NCBI RefSeq assembly: GCF_001458775.1
Contig: NZ_CZPZ01000023.1
Coordinates: 124,001-188,000 of the forward strand
Length of the DNA: 64,000 bases
Direction of reading: 5' to 3'
Source: Candidatus Nitrospira nitrificans
GTDB taxonomy: Bacteria; Nitrospirota; Nitrospiria; Nitrospirales; Nitrospiraceae
Part shown: positions 25,030 to 33,856 of the stretch, piece by piece
Position numbering within the stretch: position 1 is the first letter of the stretch
Layout: every line of letters begins with the position of its first letter
Made by a program: the position numbers and the translations under genes
The notes under the pieces: model-generated
Databases searched by the model: none
The model's input: only the letters and a program-made list of their open reading frames with translations
What the model was told of the DNA's origin: nothing

Positions 25030-25473
25030 ATGGCTTGGGTGTATCTCACAATAGAGCAGGCCATTGAGATTCACAGGAAAACGGTGGACGTCAGCGGCGG
25101 AGGTTCGTTCGGTCATCTTGACATTGATAAGCTGGAGGCCGTCCTACAGCACATGCAGAACGATGAGTACTACCCGACCTTTGATAGCAAGCTGACACAT
25201 TTGTTTTTCTGCGCATGCAAATTTCACTGTTTTGAGGATGGTAATAAGCGAATTGCCATTACGCTGTGTGCCCAAATGTTGCTCTCGAATGGCTATTTGC
25301 GAAGCATTCATGGATTTATCCGAGACTCAGAAAATATCAGCTACCATGTGGCTGCAGGCAACATTTCGAAGGAATTGCTCGGTGAGTGGATTGAGGCCGT
25401 CCTTTGTGGTGTTGAAGACGATGAAGCTTTGAAGCTGAAAATCCTCACTGCAATAAGTAAAGGAGGCATCTAG
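25030..25473 (+). CDS. doc: Doc-family (Fic fold) toxin
   Basis: 147 residues with the Doc active-site signature HCFEDGNKRIAI near residue 70 (HxFxDGNKR), that is a Fic-fold kinase that phosphorylates EF-Tu in the P1 case. The N-terminus VYLTIEQAIEIHRKTVDVSGG is the Doc start. No PhD-type antitoxin is beside it; the protein at 24005, 2 bp upstream, is the only candidate partner. Confidence 0.85.
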   Translation: MAWVYLTIEQAIEIHRKTVDVSGGGSFGHLDIDKLEAVLQHMQNDEYYPTFDSKLTHLFFCACKFHCFEDGNKRIAITLCAQMLLSNGYLRSIHGFIRDSENISYHVAAGNISKELLGEWIEAVLCGVEDDEALKLKILTAISKGGI

Positions 25474-25505
25474 GACCTCATAGGTCCAGGCTGATGATCA
25501 GTGGA

Positions 25506-25610
25506 ATGAGCGAATTCGCTGAAGCCCCAACCGTTAAGCCATACTTAATAGTTGCTCGACATGGGACCTATGTGGATGGGGACTTTGAACGGGACGCGAA
25601 GAAAATTTAA
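25506..25610 (+). CDS. Short ORF before hsdR (34 aa)
   Basis: The frame reads MSEFAEAPTVKPYLIVARHG then TYVDGDFERDAKKI and a TAA. No family is recognised and the ribosome site is weak. It fills the 181-bp gap between doc and hsdR. It may be a leader peptide or chance. Confidence 0.25.
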   Translation: MSEFAEAPTVKPYLIVARHGTYVDGDFERDAKKI

Positions 25611-25654
25611 TAGATGCTAAGACAGAACAAGCCGAAGAAGTCGAAGAAGTGGTC

Positions 25655-28033
25655 ATGAACGAAGCCGAGACTAGAGCCGAGCACATCGATCCTGCCCTTA
25701 AGGCTGCGGGGTGGGGCGTGGTCGAGGGGAGCCGCGTGTTGCGCGAGTATCCCATCACGCTTGGCCGGATCGAAGGTTTGGGACGGCGTGCGAAACCGCT
25801 GATTGCCGATTATGTGCTGGTCTATCGCAACCACAAGCTGGCCGTCATCGAAGCGAAAGCCTGGGACGAAGAACTGACTGAGGGGGTGGCACAGGCGAAG
25901 CATTATGCGGGGAAGCTGGCCGTTCGCTTCACCTATGCCACCAACGGACAAGGCATCTACGGCGTCGACATGGAGGCCGGCAGGGAAGGGGAGGTGTCGC
26001 AGTATCCCACGCCGGACCAGCTCTGGAACCTGACCTTCGCGAAACAAAATGCCTGGCGCGATCGCTTCTCCGCAGTCCCATTCGAAGATAAGGGCGGGTC
26101 GCACCCCAGCCGCTACTATCAGGACATTGCGGTTGAGCGCGTGTTGCAGGCAATGACAGAGAGCAAACCGCGCATTCTGCTCACGCTCGCCACCGGCACG
26201 GGGAAGACCTTCATCGCCTTTCAAATTTCCTGGAAGCTCTTTCACAGCTGTTGGAATCTGAGCCGCGAGCCATCACGTCGGCCACGTATCTTGTTTCTGG
26301 CCGACCGGAATATTCTGGCCAATCAGGCCTACAACGCCTTCTCCGCTTTTCCGGAGGATGCGCTGGTACGGATCGAGCCGGACGATATTCGGAAGAAGGG
26401 CAAGGTGCCGAAGAACGGGAGCCTATTCTTCACGATCTTCCAGACCTTCATGAGCGGACCAGGGGACACGCCATACTTTGGTGAGTATCCTCCTGACTTC
26501 TTCGACTTCATCATCATCGATGAGTGTCATCGGGGCGGGGCGAACGACGAAAGTAATTGGCGCGGCATTCTGGAGTACTTTGCCCCCGCTGTGCAGCTCG
26601 GTCTGACAGCCACGCCAAAACGTAAAGACAATGTGGATACCTACGCCTACTTCGGCGAACCGGTCTATATCTACTCGCTCAAGGACGGCATCAACGACGG
26701 TTTCTTGACTCCCTTCAAAGTGAAGCAAATCTCTACGACCCTTGACGAGTACGTCTATACACCTGACGACCAACTCATCGAGGGTGAGATCGAAACCAAG
26801 AAGCGCTACACGGAGAGCGACTTCAATAAAATCATCGAGATCAAAGATCGAGAAAAGAAGCGCGTCGAAATCTTCATGGGCCAGATCAACCAGCAGGAGA
26901 AGACGATGGTCTTCTGCGCCACGCAGGATCACGCGCTGGCCGTGCGAGACCTCATCAACCAGATGAAGACGAGCACAGACCCCAACTATTGTCAGCGAGT
27001 GACGGCCAACGACGGCGGACTCGGCGAACAACACCTCCGCGATTTTCAAGACAACGAAAAAACCATCCCAACGATCTTGACGACCTCGCAAAAACTTTCT
27101 ACTGGGGTGGATGCCCGCAATATTCGCAACATCGTGCTGATGCGACCGATCAATTCGATGATCGAGTTCAAGCAGATCATCGGGCGTGGGACTCGGTTGT
27201 ACGATAGGAAGGATTACTTCACGATCTACGATTTCGTGAAGGCTCACCACCACTTTAGTGATCCTGAATGGGATGGAGAGCCGATCGAGCCGGAACCCTG
27301 CAAAACATGCCAACAGCATCCCTGTATCTGCATCAAAGAACCTCCACCACCGTGCTATGTCTGCGGTCGACTGCCTTGCGAATGTGATCGGGAACCTTGC
27401 CCGAAGTGCGGCAAGCGACCCTGCAAGTGCAAACGGAAGGCGAAGGTGAAACTCGCCGACGGAAAAGCCCGTACCATCCAACACATGGTGGTGACTACCT
27501 TTTGGCATCCGGACGGCACGCCCATATCGGCGCGGCAATTCCTGGAAATACTGTTTGGGAAGCTCCCGGAATTTTTCCGGAACGAGGCCGAACTCCGCGC
27601 GCTCTGGAGTAGCCCCGATACACGCACCAGGCTGCTAGAGGGGCTTGCTGAAAAAGGGTTCAGTGCCGAACAGATGGCGGAGATGCAGCGCATCATCGAT
27701 GCGGAGAACAGCGATCTCTTCGACGTGCTGGCTCATGTGGCTTACGCCATGGCTCCGCTCACACGCGAAGAACGCGCTGCTCGAGCCAAAGTAGAGATCA
27801 GCGCTCACTTCAACCACAAGCAGCAAGCCTTCTTGGACTTTGTTCTTGCTCAATATGTGAGGGTGGGTGTGGAGGAACTCGCACAAGAGAAGCTGTCGCC
27901 GTTACTGAAGCTCAAGTACCACAACGCCATCGCCGATGCCGTGGCCGATCTCGGCCGGCCCGAGGAGATCGGCAAGGTCTTCGCAGGGTTTCAGAAGTAT
28001 TTGTATCAGCCACAGATCCAACGAGTCTTGTGA
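25655..28033 (+). CDS. hsdR: Type I restriction endonuclease subunit (HsdR) with a Cys-rich repeat insert
   Basis: 792 residues. N-terminal nuclease region: ADYVL and then AVIEAKAW, the D...ExK pair. Helicase motifs are LATGTGKTFIAF near residue 175, IIIDECHRGG near 285, LGLTATPKR near 315 and QIIGRGTRLYDR near 510. Residues 546-596 hold three tandem units of about 16 residues of the form PCxxCxxxPCxCxx (12 Cys in all), which probably bind zinc. The C-terminal domain resembles the EcoEI-type R subunit. The start is ATG 25655; a GTG two codons earlier is also open. It needs HsdM and HsdS to cut. Confidence 0.9.
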   Translation: MNEAETRAEHIDPALKAAGWGVVEGSRVLREYPITLGRIEGLGRRAKPLIADYVLVYRNHKLAVIEAKAWDEELTEGVAQAKHYAGKLAVRFTYATNGQGIYGVDMEAGREGEVSQYPTPDQLWNLTFAKQNAWRDRFSAVPFEDKGGSHPSRYYQDIAVERVLQAMTESKPRILLTLATGTGKTFIAFQISWKLFHSCWNLSREPSRRPRILFLADRNILANQAYNAFSAFPEDALVRIEPDDIRKKGKVPKNGSLFFTIFQTFMSGPGDTPYFGEYPPDFFDFIIIDECHRGGANDESNWRGILEYFAPAVQLGLTATPKRKDNVDTYAYFGEPVYIYSLKDGINDGFLTPFKVKQISTTLDEYVYTPDDQLIEGEIETKKRYTESDFNKIIEIKDREKKRVEIFMGQINQQEKTMVFCATQDHALAVRDLINQMKTSTDPNYCQRVTANDGGLGEQHLRDFQDNEKTIPTILTTSQKLSTGVDARNIRNIVLMRPINSMIEFKQIIGRGTRLYDRKDYFTIYDFVKAHHHFSDPEWDGEPIEPEPCKTCQQHPCICIKEPPPPCYVCGRLPCECDREPCPKCGKRPCKCKRKAKVKLADGKARTIQHMVVTTFWHPDGTPISARQFLEILFGKLPEFFRNEAELRALWSSPDTRTRLLEGLAEKGFSAEQMAEMQRIIDAENSDLFDVLAHVAYAMAPLTREERAARAKVEISAHFNHKQQAFLDFVLAQYVRVGVEELAQEKLSPLLKLKYHNAIADAVADLGRPEEIGKVFAGFQKYLYQPQIQRVL

Positions 28034-28139
28034 TGTGGAAGTGACGTGGAATTCGCAGAAAGGATAGTCACGGCATGTGCAGGAATCGCGGGGTGAGGGC
28101 GAACTCCGCTGCGGAGAGGTTAGGCGGCGGACTGTTTGG

Positions 28140-28337
28140 TCACGTCCCAGCCGGGAAATACGAGGACGGCGGGATGACACCGCAGGACGCGCGCTCCTCA
28201 ACCTTGTTGATCACGCGATACTGCGCATTCAGCCGTGACGAGCGATACCCTTCCCATTCGCCCTGGAGACGTTCATCATGGAATCCCTTGATCAGGCGCA
28301 GACCTGCCGGCCCGGAGATACGCACGATGTTTTCCAT
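28140..28337 (-). pseudogene. Truncated RelE/HigB-type toxin relic
   Basis: 65 codons from MENIVRI. The core FHDERLQGEWEGYRSSRLNAQYRVI fits the RelE/HigB fold. The expected final basic motif (usually VTAHDYRR) is missing, and the frame ends CGVIPPSSYFPAGT, probably after a frameshift; a neighbouring frame reads LRCHPAVLVFPGWDVTKQ. No antitoxin is next to it. Confidence 0.45.
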
Positions 28338-28368
28338 TTCTTTAGTCCCAGCATCGAGCAGACTCTGA

Positions 28369-28821
28369 TCAATGTTTCGGCTTGTGGTGCTCGCTTGTTT
28401 GCGCGGCTCCGCCTTTGGGATTGAGTGGAGTGAAGCGGGCCGCGTAGGCCTCTTGCTCTGGTAACCGGAGGAAGACCATGATGGCGGTATCCGGATTGAT
28501 CGCAAATTCCCCGGTCCCCTTCAACTGATTGTCACCGGATGGTTCCAACTCCACTTGGAGTGTGGCCTTTTCAAATCCCTGCTGGATGGTGGCTTTTGCT
28601 TTCGCTCCATCGGTGGGGATGGCCTTGTCCGAATGATCCGTCACATAGAGAAGCAGTTCCCCGTCCTTGGCGACCAGCTCGAGATGATACGGCCCCGCAG
28701 CAAGTGATTGCCCACCGTGGAGAGCCTTTACGGGCTCGGACTGTTTCGCCTTGTGGGCGTCGGCCGGTACCGTCCCGAGCAGTATCGCGCACAGTGCTAT
28801 GTTTCCCAGCAGATGTTTCAT
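28369..28821 (-). CDS. Secreted protein of a tandem paralogue pair (copy 1)
   Basis: 150 residues with a signal peptide (MKHLLGNIALCAILLGTVPADA). The mature part ALHGGQSLAAGPYHLELVAKDGELLLYVTDH is clearly related to the protein at 29033. It has a His-containing end (SEHHKPKH). A periplasmic metal- or ligand-binding role is likely but unproven; the family is not recognised. The start ATG at 28821 is chosen because upstream codons are within the repeat at 28843-29003. Confidence 0.75.
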   Translation of the reverse strand: MKHLLGNIALCAILLGTVPADAHKAKQSEPVKALHGGQSLAAGPYHLELVAKDGELLLYVTDHSDKAIPTDGAKAKATIQQGFEKATLQVELEPSGDNQLKGTGEFAINPDTAIMVFLRLPEQEAYAARFTPLNPKGGAAQTSEHHKPKH

Positions 28822-28842
28822 GATTGGTTCTCCCGGGAGGCT

Positions 28843-29003
28843 GTTGAAAAAGCCCGCCAGCGGTGTTCTCGCGGCACTTAGAGACTCAGCGTACGGCCTG
28901 GGCAAACGCCTGTTCATACAGACGATGGCTGGGCCCGGGTCAAAACTATCTACGCTTCGCCTCTTCGCTTGCTGCGGCCTTGCTGGACGGCCTTTTTGAC
29001 CAG
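28843..29003 (+). repeat. Intergenic repeat element, copy 2
   Basis: Starts GGCTGTTGAAAAAGCCCGCC, with GTTCTCGC, CAGCGTAC and GCGGCCTTGCTGGACGG-type blocks shared with 5931-6049. It separates the tandem paralogues at 28369 and 29033, so it landed in the duplication or helped to make it. Confidence 0.65.
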
Positions 29004-29032
29004 CCTGCCTGTTCGTATCGATCAAACTGACG

Positions 29033-29518
29033 TCAATGCTTCGGCGGATGATGGTGATGGTGGTGCTCGCCTCCGTCGGTCGACGTCGCCTCCTTGGATT
29101 TTTCGCTAGGGTCCGGTTTGGGTTTGAGCGGCATGAAGCGGGCGGCATAGCCGTCTTGATTCGGCAGCTTCATGAAGACGACGACCACGGTATTGGGGGT
29201 CAACGGAAAAGTGCCGGAGCCCCTGAGCACATTGTTTCCCACCGGGTGCATGTTCACCTGCGTCCTGGTTGACCCGTTCTCGATGTTGGCTTTGGCTACA
29301 CCGCCGTCGACGCTGATGGGGTTGTCGGCGTGGTCCGTGACGTAGACCGTCAGGTCTCCATCCTTAGTGACCAGCTCCATATGAAACGGACCGGTCATGC
29401 GCAATTGTCCGCCATGGGGTGCCTGGACGGATTCGAAATATTCGTCCGTATGGGCACCGGCTGGTAGGGACAGGGTCATGGTCATGCCACATACCAAACC
29501 GATAATCGTCTTGTTCAT
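29033..29518 (-). CDS. Secreted protein of a tandem paralogue pair (copy 2), His-rich tail
   Basis: 161 residues with signal peptide MNKTIIGLVCGMTMTLSLPAGAH. The body QAPHGGQLRMTGPFHMELVTKDGDLTVYVTDH matches the neighbour copy. The C-terminus is SKEATSTDGGEHHHHHHPPKH, six consecutive His plus two more. The copy at 28369 ends EHHKPKH, so the His run is an expansion rather than a cloning tag. It could bind Ni, Cu or Zn. No family name. Confidence 0.78.
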   Translation of the reverse strand: MNKTIIGLVCGMTMTLSLPAGAHTDEYFESVQAPHGGQLRMTGPFHMELVTKDGDLTVYVTDHADNPISVDGGVAKANIENGSTRTQVNMHPVGNNVLRGSGTFPLTPNTVVVVFMKLPNQDGYAARFMPLKPKPDPSEKSKEATSTDGGEHHHHHHPPKH

Positions 29519-29616
29519 GCTTTGCTCGTCTCCTAACTGGTCGACTGTTCGGTGCCGCCCGATCCAGCGGTCAAGGAAGAGTTTCCGGGCTCACGCACTC
29601 ACGATGCAACGCCGAC

Positions 29617-29949
29617 CTACTTGAGTAAGTGGTCTGAAATGAGCGCGGCGAGTTCGTCCGGCTCAACGACTCCCTCGCGCGTCAGCAATAATTTACCATG
29701 CGCGAAGAAATGTGTGGTGGGGTATGTTTCAAACGTGTGGGTCTTCTTGATCTCGCGACAGCGGCCCGGCACATGCATCTTGGCCTTGCCGATTTTGATC
29801 TCGTGGAATTTCGCGGCGGTCGCTTCAAGAATGGAATCGTAGGCCTTGCAAGGCTCGCAGGTGGCAAGGCCGTACGCGACGACCGCGCCGGCGCTGTCGG
29901 TGAATTCTTTGTAGTTGGCGTCGCTGACGTCCTGGACGATTCCGCTCAT
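29617..29949 (-). CDS. Thioredoxin-fold protein with CEPC motif
   Basis: 110 residues. The motif ATCEPCKAYDSILEATAAKF near residue 30 carries a CxxC with Glu-Pro between the cysteines, as in thioredoxin-like proteins, and the following TYPTTHFFAHGK has the cis-Pro. There is no signal peptide, so it is cytoplasmic. It is 54 bp downstream of the peroxiredoxin on the same strand, so it could be its reductant. Confidence 0.78.
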   Translation of the reverse strand: MSGIVQDVSDANYKEFTDSAGAVVAYGLATCEPCKAYDSILEATAAKFHEIKIGKAKMHVPGRCREIKKTHTFETYPTTHFFAHGKLLLTREGVVEPDELAALISDHLLK

Positions 29950-29958
29950 GACGAGTGC

Positions 29959-29993
29959 TGAGGACTGAGCTTCGGATCCACCCAGTCCTCAGT
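29959..29993. terminator. Hairpin between the peroxiredoxin and thioredoxin-like genes
   Basis: CTGAGGACTG (29959-29968) and CAGTCCTCAG (29984-29993) form a perfect 10-bp stem with a 15-nt loop. No run of T follows, so it may be a partial attenuator or processing site instead of a full terminator. Confidence 0.35.
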
Positions 29994-30002
29994 CCTGTAT
30001 GG

Positions 30003-30473
30003 CTAGTTCAGCTTCGACAACGCGTCAAGGATGTCCTTGTCTTCGCGCGCGGTCTTGATTTCCTGCACCTTCGCATAGGCGACCTTGCCGTTCTTATCGA
30101 CGATCACGGTCGCGCGCTTGGAGCAGTTCAGCGGCTCGAAATACAGTCCGTACGACTTCGCGGTCGTCCGGTGTACGTCCGACAACAAGCGGTGCTTCAG
30201 GTCCAACGAATCCGCCCAGGCTTTGTGGGAAAAGAAGCTGTCGCAGCTGATGCCGAACAATTCCGCATTGGCAGACTGGAATTTAGGAAAGTCATCAGTC
30301 AGGCACTTGTTTTCACCCTGACACACAGGGCTCCAATCCAACGGATAGAAGCAGAGCACGACGTTCTTCTTGCCTTTGTAGTCGCTCAACTTCACGTCCT
30401 TTTGGTCCTGATCCTTCAGATTGAAGTCCGGTGCTGTATCGCCCACCTTGATTTCCGATGCTACGTCGCTCAT
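30003..30473 (-). CDS. Peroxiredoxin (AhpC/TSA family)
   Basis: 156 residues. The peroxidatic Cys is in [16 protein letters not shown] near residue 50. The fold runs [14 protein letters not shown] to [13 protein letters not shown]. It reduces hydrogen peroxide and organic peroxides, using an outside thiol donor. The ATG at 30473 has an ideal AGGAGGTTTGCA site, so the longer frame from 30557 is rejected. Together with the thioredoxin-like gene it makes a small antioxidant unit. Confidence 0.9.
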   Translation of the reverse strand: MSDVASEIKVGDTAPDFNLKDQDQKDVKLSDYKGKKNVVLCFYPLDWSPVCQGENKCLTDDFPKFQSANAELFGISCDSFFSHKAWADSLDLKHRLLSDVHRTTAKSYGLYFEPLNCSKRATVIVDKNGKVAYAKVQEIKTAREDKDILDALSKLN

Positions 30474-30640
30474 TGCAAACCTCCTTATTAGGACATCTAT
30501 TTGTATAGGTGATAGCTGTACTGAGGTCTCGGATTGGCAGGACCCCACATGAACCATAAACTTTGTAACCTGTGGTTTGAAGGGATGTCAACGGCCTGGT
30601 AGGCCTCGCACTGGATGCGAATTGATAACATATTGAGTTA

Positions 30641-31402
30641 TCAACGGACTTCCGAGGTTTGAAGTTCTCGGAATCCCAGCATCCGTCCGGCAGGCGCAGC
30701 GGTGCGATAGTTCCTGATGTGAATGGTGCGGCCGATGAGCGGAAGGTCGAGCGCTGTCCCAACCTTTGGAGAATGGCCCAGCCTCAGCAATTCGCCGGCC
30801 GACTCTGTCAACAGGTCCTTTGCCGCGCTGTCGGAAAGTCCTTTCGCCGCAAACACTTCAACTTCGTCCAACCCGAACTTACTGAGTCCGAGTGAGTAGG
30901 ACCACACCCGGTCCGGGTGAGCCGTGTCGTCATGGACGATGGAGACATGGTCATCCAGAACAAAGCTCCCGAGCGTGCGAGGTTGCCAGTCCGAGGGATT
31001 GGCGTACGCCTGCCTAACGACGTCATAGGCCGTGCCCTGCGACAAGAGGGTCAGGCAACGGGCCAGGCGCGCGGCGAGGAGGACCGTGTCGGGCATGTCA
31101 CGAGGGGAGGCGATAGACGGTGCCACGGCGCCCATGACCTCATGTTCCCAGGTCAACTGTTTCATTACTTCGGCGACATGACTCATCGGTAGCGGAAGCA
31201 CCACATGGGCGGACCAAGGCCCGTGCGTCGCCTGCCAGGATTCAGGCGCGCCGTCTTCATGGCGGATGGCCAAGGGGACGCCGTATTCCCGCTCATACAA
31301 TGTCTTGACCTCATCCGTGGCCGGGGCAGTCCCGCGATAGCCGACGAAATAGAGGGGAGGCCGTTTGGCGGAGGGCTTGGGCGATTTCTTGCGGATTCTC
31401 AT
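30641..31402 (-). CDS. Hypothetical protein, 253 aa
   Basis: Begins MRIRKKSPKPSAKRPPLYFVGYRG. No membrane segment or signal peptide. The middle part ARLARCLTLLSQGTAYDVV is helical and the end YRTAAPAGRMLGFRELQ is not. No family is recognised. It lies between the peroxiredoxin and bipA on the same strand. The ribosome site is weak. Confidence 0.6.
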   Translation of the reverse strand: MRIRKKSPKPSAKRPPLYFVGYRGTAPATDEVKTLYEREYGVPLAIRHEDGAPESWQATHGPWSAHVVLPLPMSHVAEVMKQLTWEHEVMGAVAPSIASPRDMPDTVLLAARLARCLTLLSQGTAYDVVRQAYANPSDWQPRTLGSFVLDDHVSIVHDDTAHPDRVWSYSLGLSKFGLDEVEVFAAKGLSDSAAKDLLTESAGELLRLGHSPKVGTALDLPLIGRTIHIRNYRTAAPAGRMLGFRELQTSEVR

Positions 31403-31446
31403 ATCAAAACCGTATCTCGTTCCTCGTCTCTTGCAAGGCCAAGCTA

Positions 31447-31512
31447 GTCACTGGTCATGAGTCAACGGTCATTCCTTCGGCCAATGACGAGTGACCATTG
31501 ACCAATGACGGT
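31447..31512. repeat. Inverted repeat of GGTCA-type motifs downstream of bipA
   Basis: CACTGGTCATGAGTCAACG (from about 31449) and TGACCATTGACCAATGACGG (31491-31510) are loosely complementary, so a hairpin could form after bipA, which ends at 31534, and act as a partial terminator. Confidence 0.35.
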
Positions 31513-31533
31513 TTTCACGTTTCACGAACGACA

Positions 31534-33390
31534 TCATTTCCCCGCTTTCCTGGCTTTGCGGCGGTCTTCCGGATTCAGCAACCGCTTTCGAAGACGAAGG
31601 TTTTGCGGGGTGACTTCGACCAACTCATCGGCTCCGATGTATTCCAACGCGAATTCCAGCGTCATTTCCCGCGGAGGGGTGAGCACTAAGGCTTCATCGG
31701 ACCCGGAGGCCCGCATGTTGGAGAGATGCTTCTCTTTGCATACGTTCACATCCAGATCCTCGTCCCGACTGTTTTGGCCGACGACCATTCCCCTGTATAC
31801 CTCGACTCCGGGGCCGATGAACATGGCGCCCCGCTCCTGGGTCATGAAGATGGCATAACCTGTGCTGGACCCGTCTTCGTAGGCGACGAGCGAGCCATGC
31901 GGGGTCACGAGGAGGTCTCGTTCTTCCGCCGGCTCGTAGGCCGAGAAGACATGGTGCAGAATGACGGTTCCGCGGGTCTTCGCCAACAGCACGTTCTTGA
32001 GGCCCATGATGCCACGAGTCGGAATGTGGTATTCCAAATGCATTTCACTCGTGCCGGCATCGGAGTGAATCAGCCGCATGTGCCGCATCTCGCCTCGGCG
32101 TTTGCCGATCTCTTCGATGACCGTGCCCTGGTAGTTCTCCGGAACCTGGATGGTCAGCTCTTCGTACGGCTCCATGACTTTGTCGCCTTCGCGATGGACG
32201 ATGACCTCGGGTTGGGAGACCTGCAATTCGTAGCCTTCCCGTCGCATCTGTTCGATCAACACGGAGAGGTGAAGTTCGCCTCGCCCCGCCACGAGAAAGC
32301 GATCGGCGCTGTCCGTCTCATTGACGCGGAGCGACACGTTGGTTTCCAGTTCCTTGAACAGGCGCTCACGCAGATGGCGAGAGGTGAGGAACTTGCCTTC
32401 ACGCCCGGCGAACGGGCTGTTGTTGACGGAGAAGGTCATTTGCACGGTCGGCTCATCGATCGACACGCGCGGGAGGGCAACCGGCTTGTCGGCATCGGCG
32501 ATGGTGTCGCCGATGCTCACGTCATCGAGTCCCGCCACCGCGACGATTTCGCCGGCCGCCGCCTGTTCGGTGTCGGCCCGTTCGAGACCAGAATAGACGG
32601 CGAGATCGGATACTTTGCCTGGAGCCTGCGCGCCGTTTTTGCCGAGCACCATGACGTTCTGCCGCCTCGCAATTGAACCGGACTGGATCTTGCCGATCCC
32701 CATCTTGCCTTTGTAGGGATCTTGCACAAGCGCCAGCACAAGAATTTGGAGCGGGGCATCGACGGTAATGGCGGGGGCGGGAATCTTCTCCAGCACGGTA
32801 TCGAGCAGCGGGACGATATCGGTTCCCGGTTTGTTGACATCGAGCGTGGCGATTCCTTTAATGGCCGACGTGTAGACGATCGGGAAATCAAGTTGCTCGT
32901 CGGTGGCTCCCAGATGAACGAACAGGTCGAAGGTGCGGTTGACGACGTCGTCGATGACCGCATCCGGCCGGTCAATCTTGTTGATGACGACAATGGCTTT
33001 GTGTCCGAGCGCCAAGGCTTTCCGCAACACGAAGGTTGTTTGGGGCATGGGGCCTTCTTTGGCATCGACCAAAATCAACACCCCATCCACCATGCGCAGC
33101 GTGCGTTCCACTTCACCGCCGAAATCGGCATGGCCCGGCGTATCGACGATGTTGATTTTCACCCCGTTGTAGATGACGCTGGCATTTTTGGCCCGGATCG
33201 TGATCCCACGCTCCCGTTCCTGATCCATCGAATCCATGATGCGCTCGCCCATATCGTCGATCTTGCGATGGACGTGCGTTTGGCGGAGCACGGCATCGAC
33301 CAGGGTTGTTTTGCCGTGATCGACGTGGGCGATGATGGCTATATTCCGAATATCACTTCGACGGTCCTGAGGGGCGCGTGCAGTGGACAT
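31534..33390 (-). CDS. typA: Ribosome-associated GTPase BipA/TypA
   Basis: 618 residues. Translation-factor GTPase motifs are [13 protein letters not shown] near residue 20, the switch [17 protein letters not shown] and [11 protein letters not shown]-like domains follow, with the BipA-specific C-terminal domain. It helps ribosome assembly under stress. ATG at 33390 starts [11 protein letters not shown], preceded by GGAAG; the longer frame from 33474 has no support. No close neighbour shares its function. Confidence 0.93.
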   Translation of the reverse strand: MSTARAPQDRRSDIRNIAIIAHVDHGKTTLVDAVLRQTHVHRKIDDMGERIMDSMDQERERGITIRAKNASVIYNGVKINIVDTPGHADFGGEVERTLRMVDGVLILVDAKEGPMPQTTFVLRKALALGHKAIVVINKIDRPDAVIDDVVNRTFDLFVHLGATDEQLDFPIVYTSAIKGIATLDVNKPGTDIVPLLDTVLEKIPAPAITVDAPLQILVLALVQDPYKGKMGIGKIQSGSIARRQNVMVLGKNGAQAPGKVSDLAVYSGLERADTEQAAAGEIVAVAGLDDVSIGDTIADADKPVALPRVSIDEPTVQMTFSVNNSPFAGREGKFLTSRHLRERLFKELETNVSLRVNETDSADRFLVAGRGELHLSVLIEQMRREGYELQVSQPEVIVHREGDKVMEPYEELTIQVPENYQGTVIEEIGKRRGEMRHMRLIHSDAGTSEMHLEYHIPTRGIMGLKNVLLAKTRGTVILHHVFSAYEPAEERDLLVTPHGSLVAYEDGSSTGYAIFMTQERGAMFIGPGVEVYRGMVVGQNSRDEDLDVNVCKEKHLSNMRASGSDEALVLTPPREMTLEFALEYIGADELVEVTPQNLRLRKRLLNPEDRRKARKAGK

Positions 33391-33856
33391 GGTGACGGTG
33401 CTTCCTTCATGACAAAAAGGCGCCCTGGTAATGAGGCGCAAACTTGGCAGTATACTCGAACTGTGTTCTTCCACACAAGCTAGGGTCGCGAAATAATCTT
33501 GGAAGGGAGCTTCAGAAACAGGGACAGCTGAAAGACCAGAGAGCGGTCTCTGTTACGCCATGAAGGCTACTCTTCCCTCAGGAGGCGTTCCTGCAAGAAG
33601 GGCTTCTTCAAATATTCATGGCTCCAAGATTGGATGTGCTAATCCACTCGAACTTGGCGCTTGATGTGTCTCGATCTTGTGCGGGGCCTCGTACCGGTGC
33701 TAAGAGAATCGGTGTTCGGGGCGGACAAATTTAGAAAAAGCGGAATCCGGGAGAGGCCGGAGAGCCGGGCTCGATCGGCATCTTGCTTGAGTTTTGAAAA
33801 GACGCATTGTAAGGTTTTCCAGCCTTGCAGATCGGCTTCCACAGGAGTGAATTTTC
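33391..33856. other. Gene-free 466-bp divergent region between typA and the penicillin-binding protein
   Basis: Holds promoters for the two divergent genes. No convincing ORF is seen; the two frames in it have no good start or codon use. A CAGAGAGCGGTCTCTG palindrome lies near 33540. Confidence 0.5.

Noticed and set aside
29033-29100. Hexahistidine run suggesting a cloning tag or vector contamination
   Set aside because: The paralogue at 28369 also has a His-rich end, and the gene lies in native context; it is a natural tail.
31726-32676. 316-codon plus-strand frame opposite bipA
   Set aside because: Antisense shadow of a strongly conserved GTPase gene with all motifs in frame.
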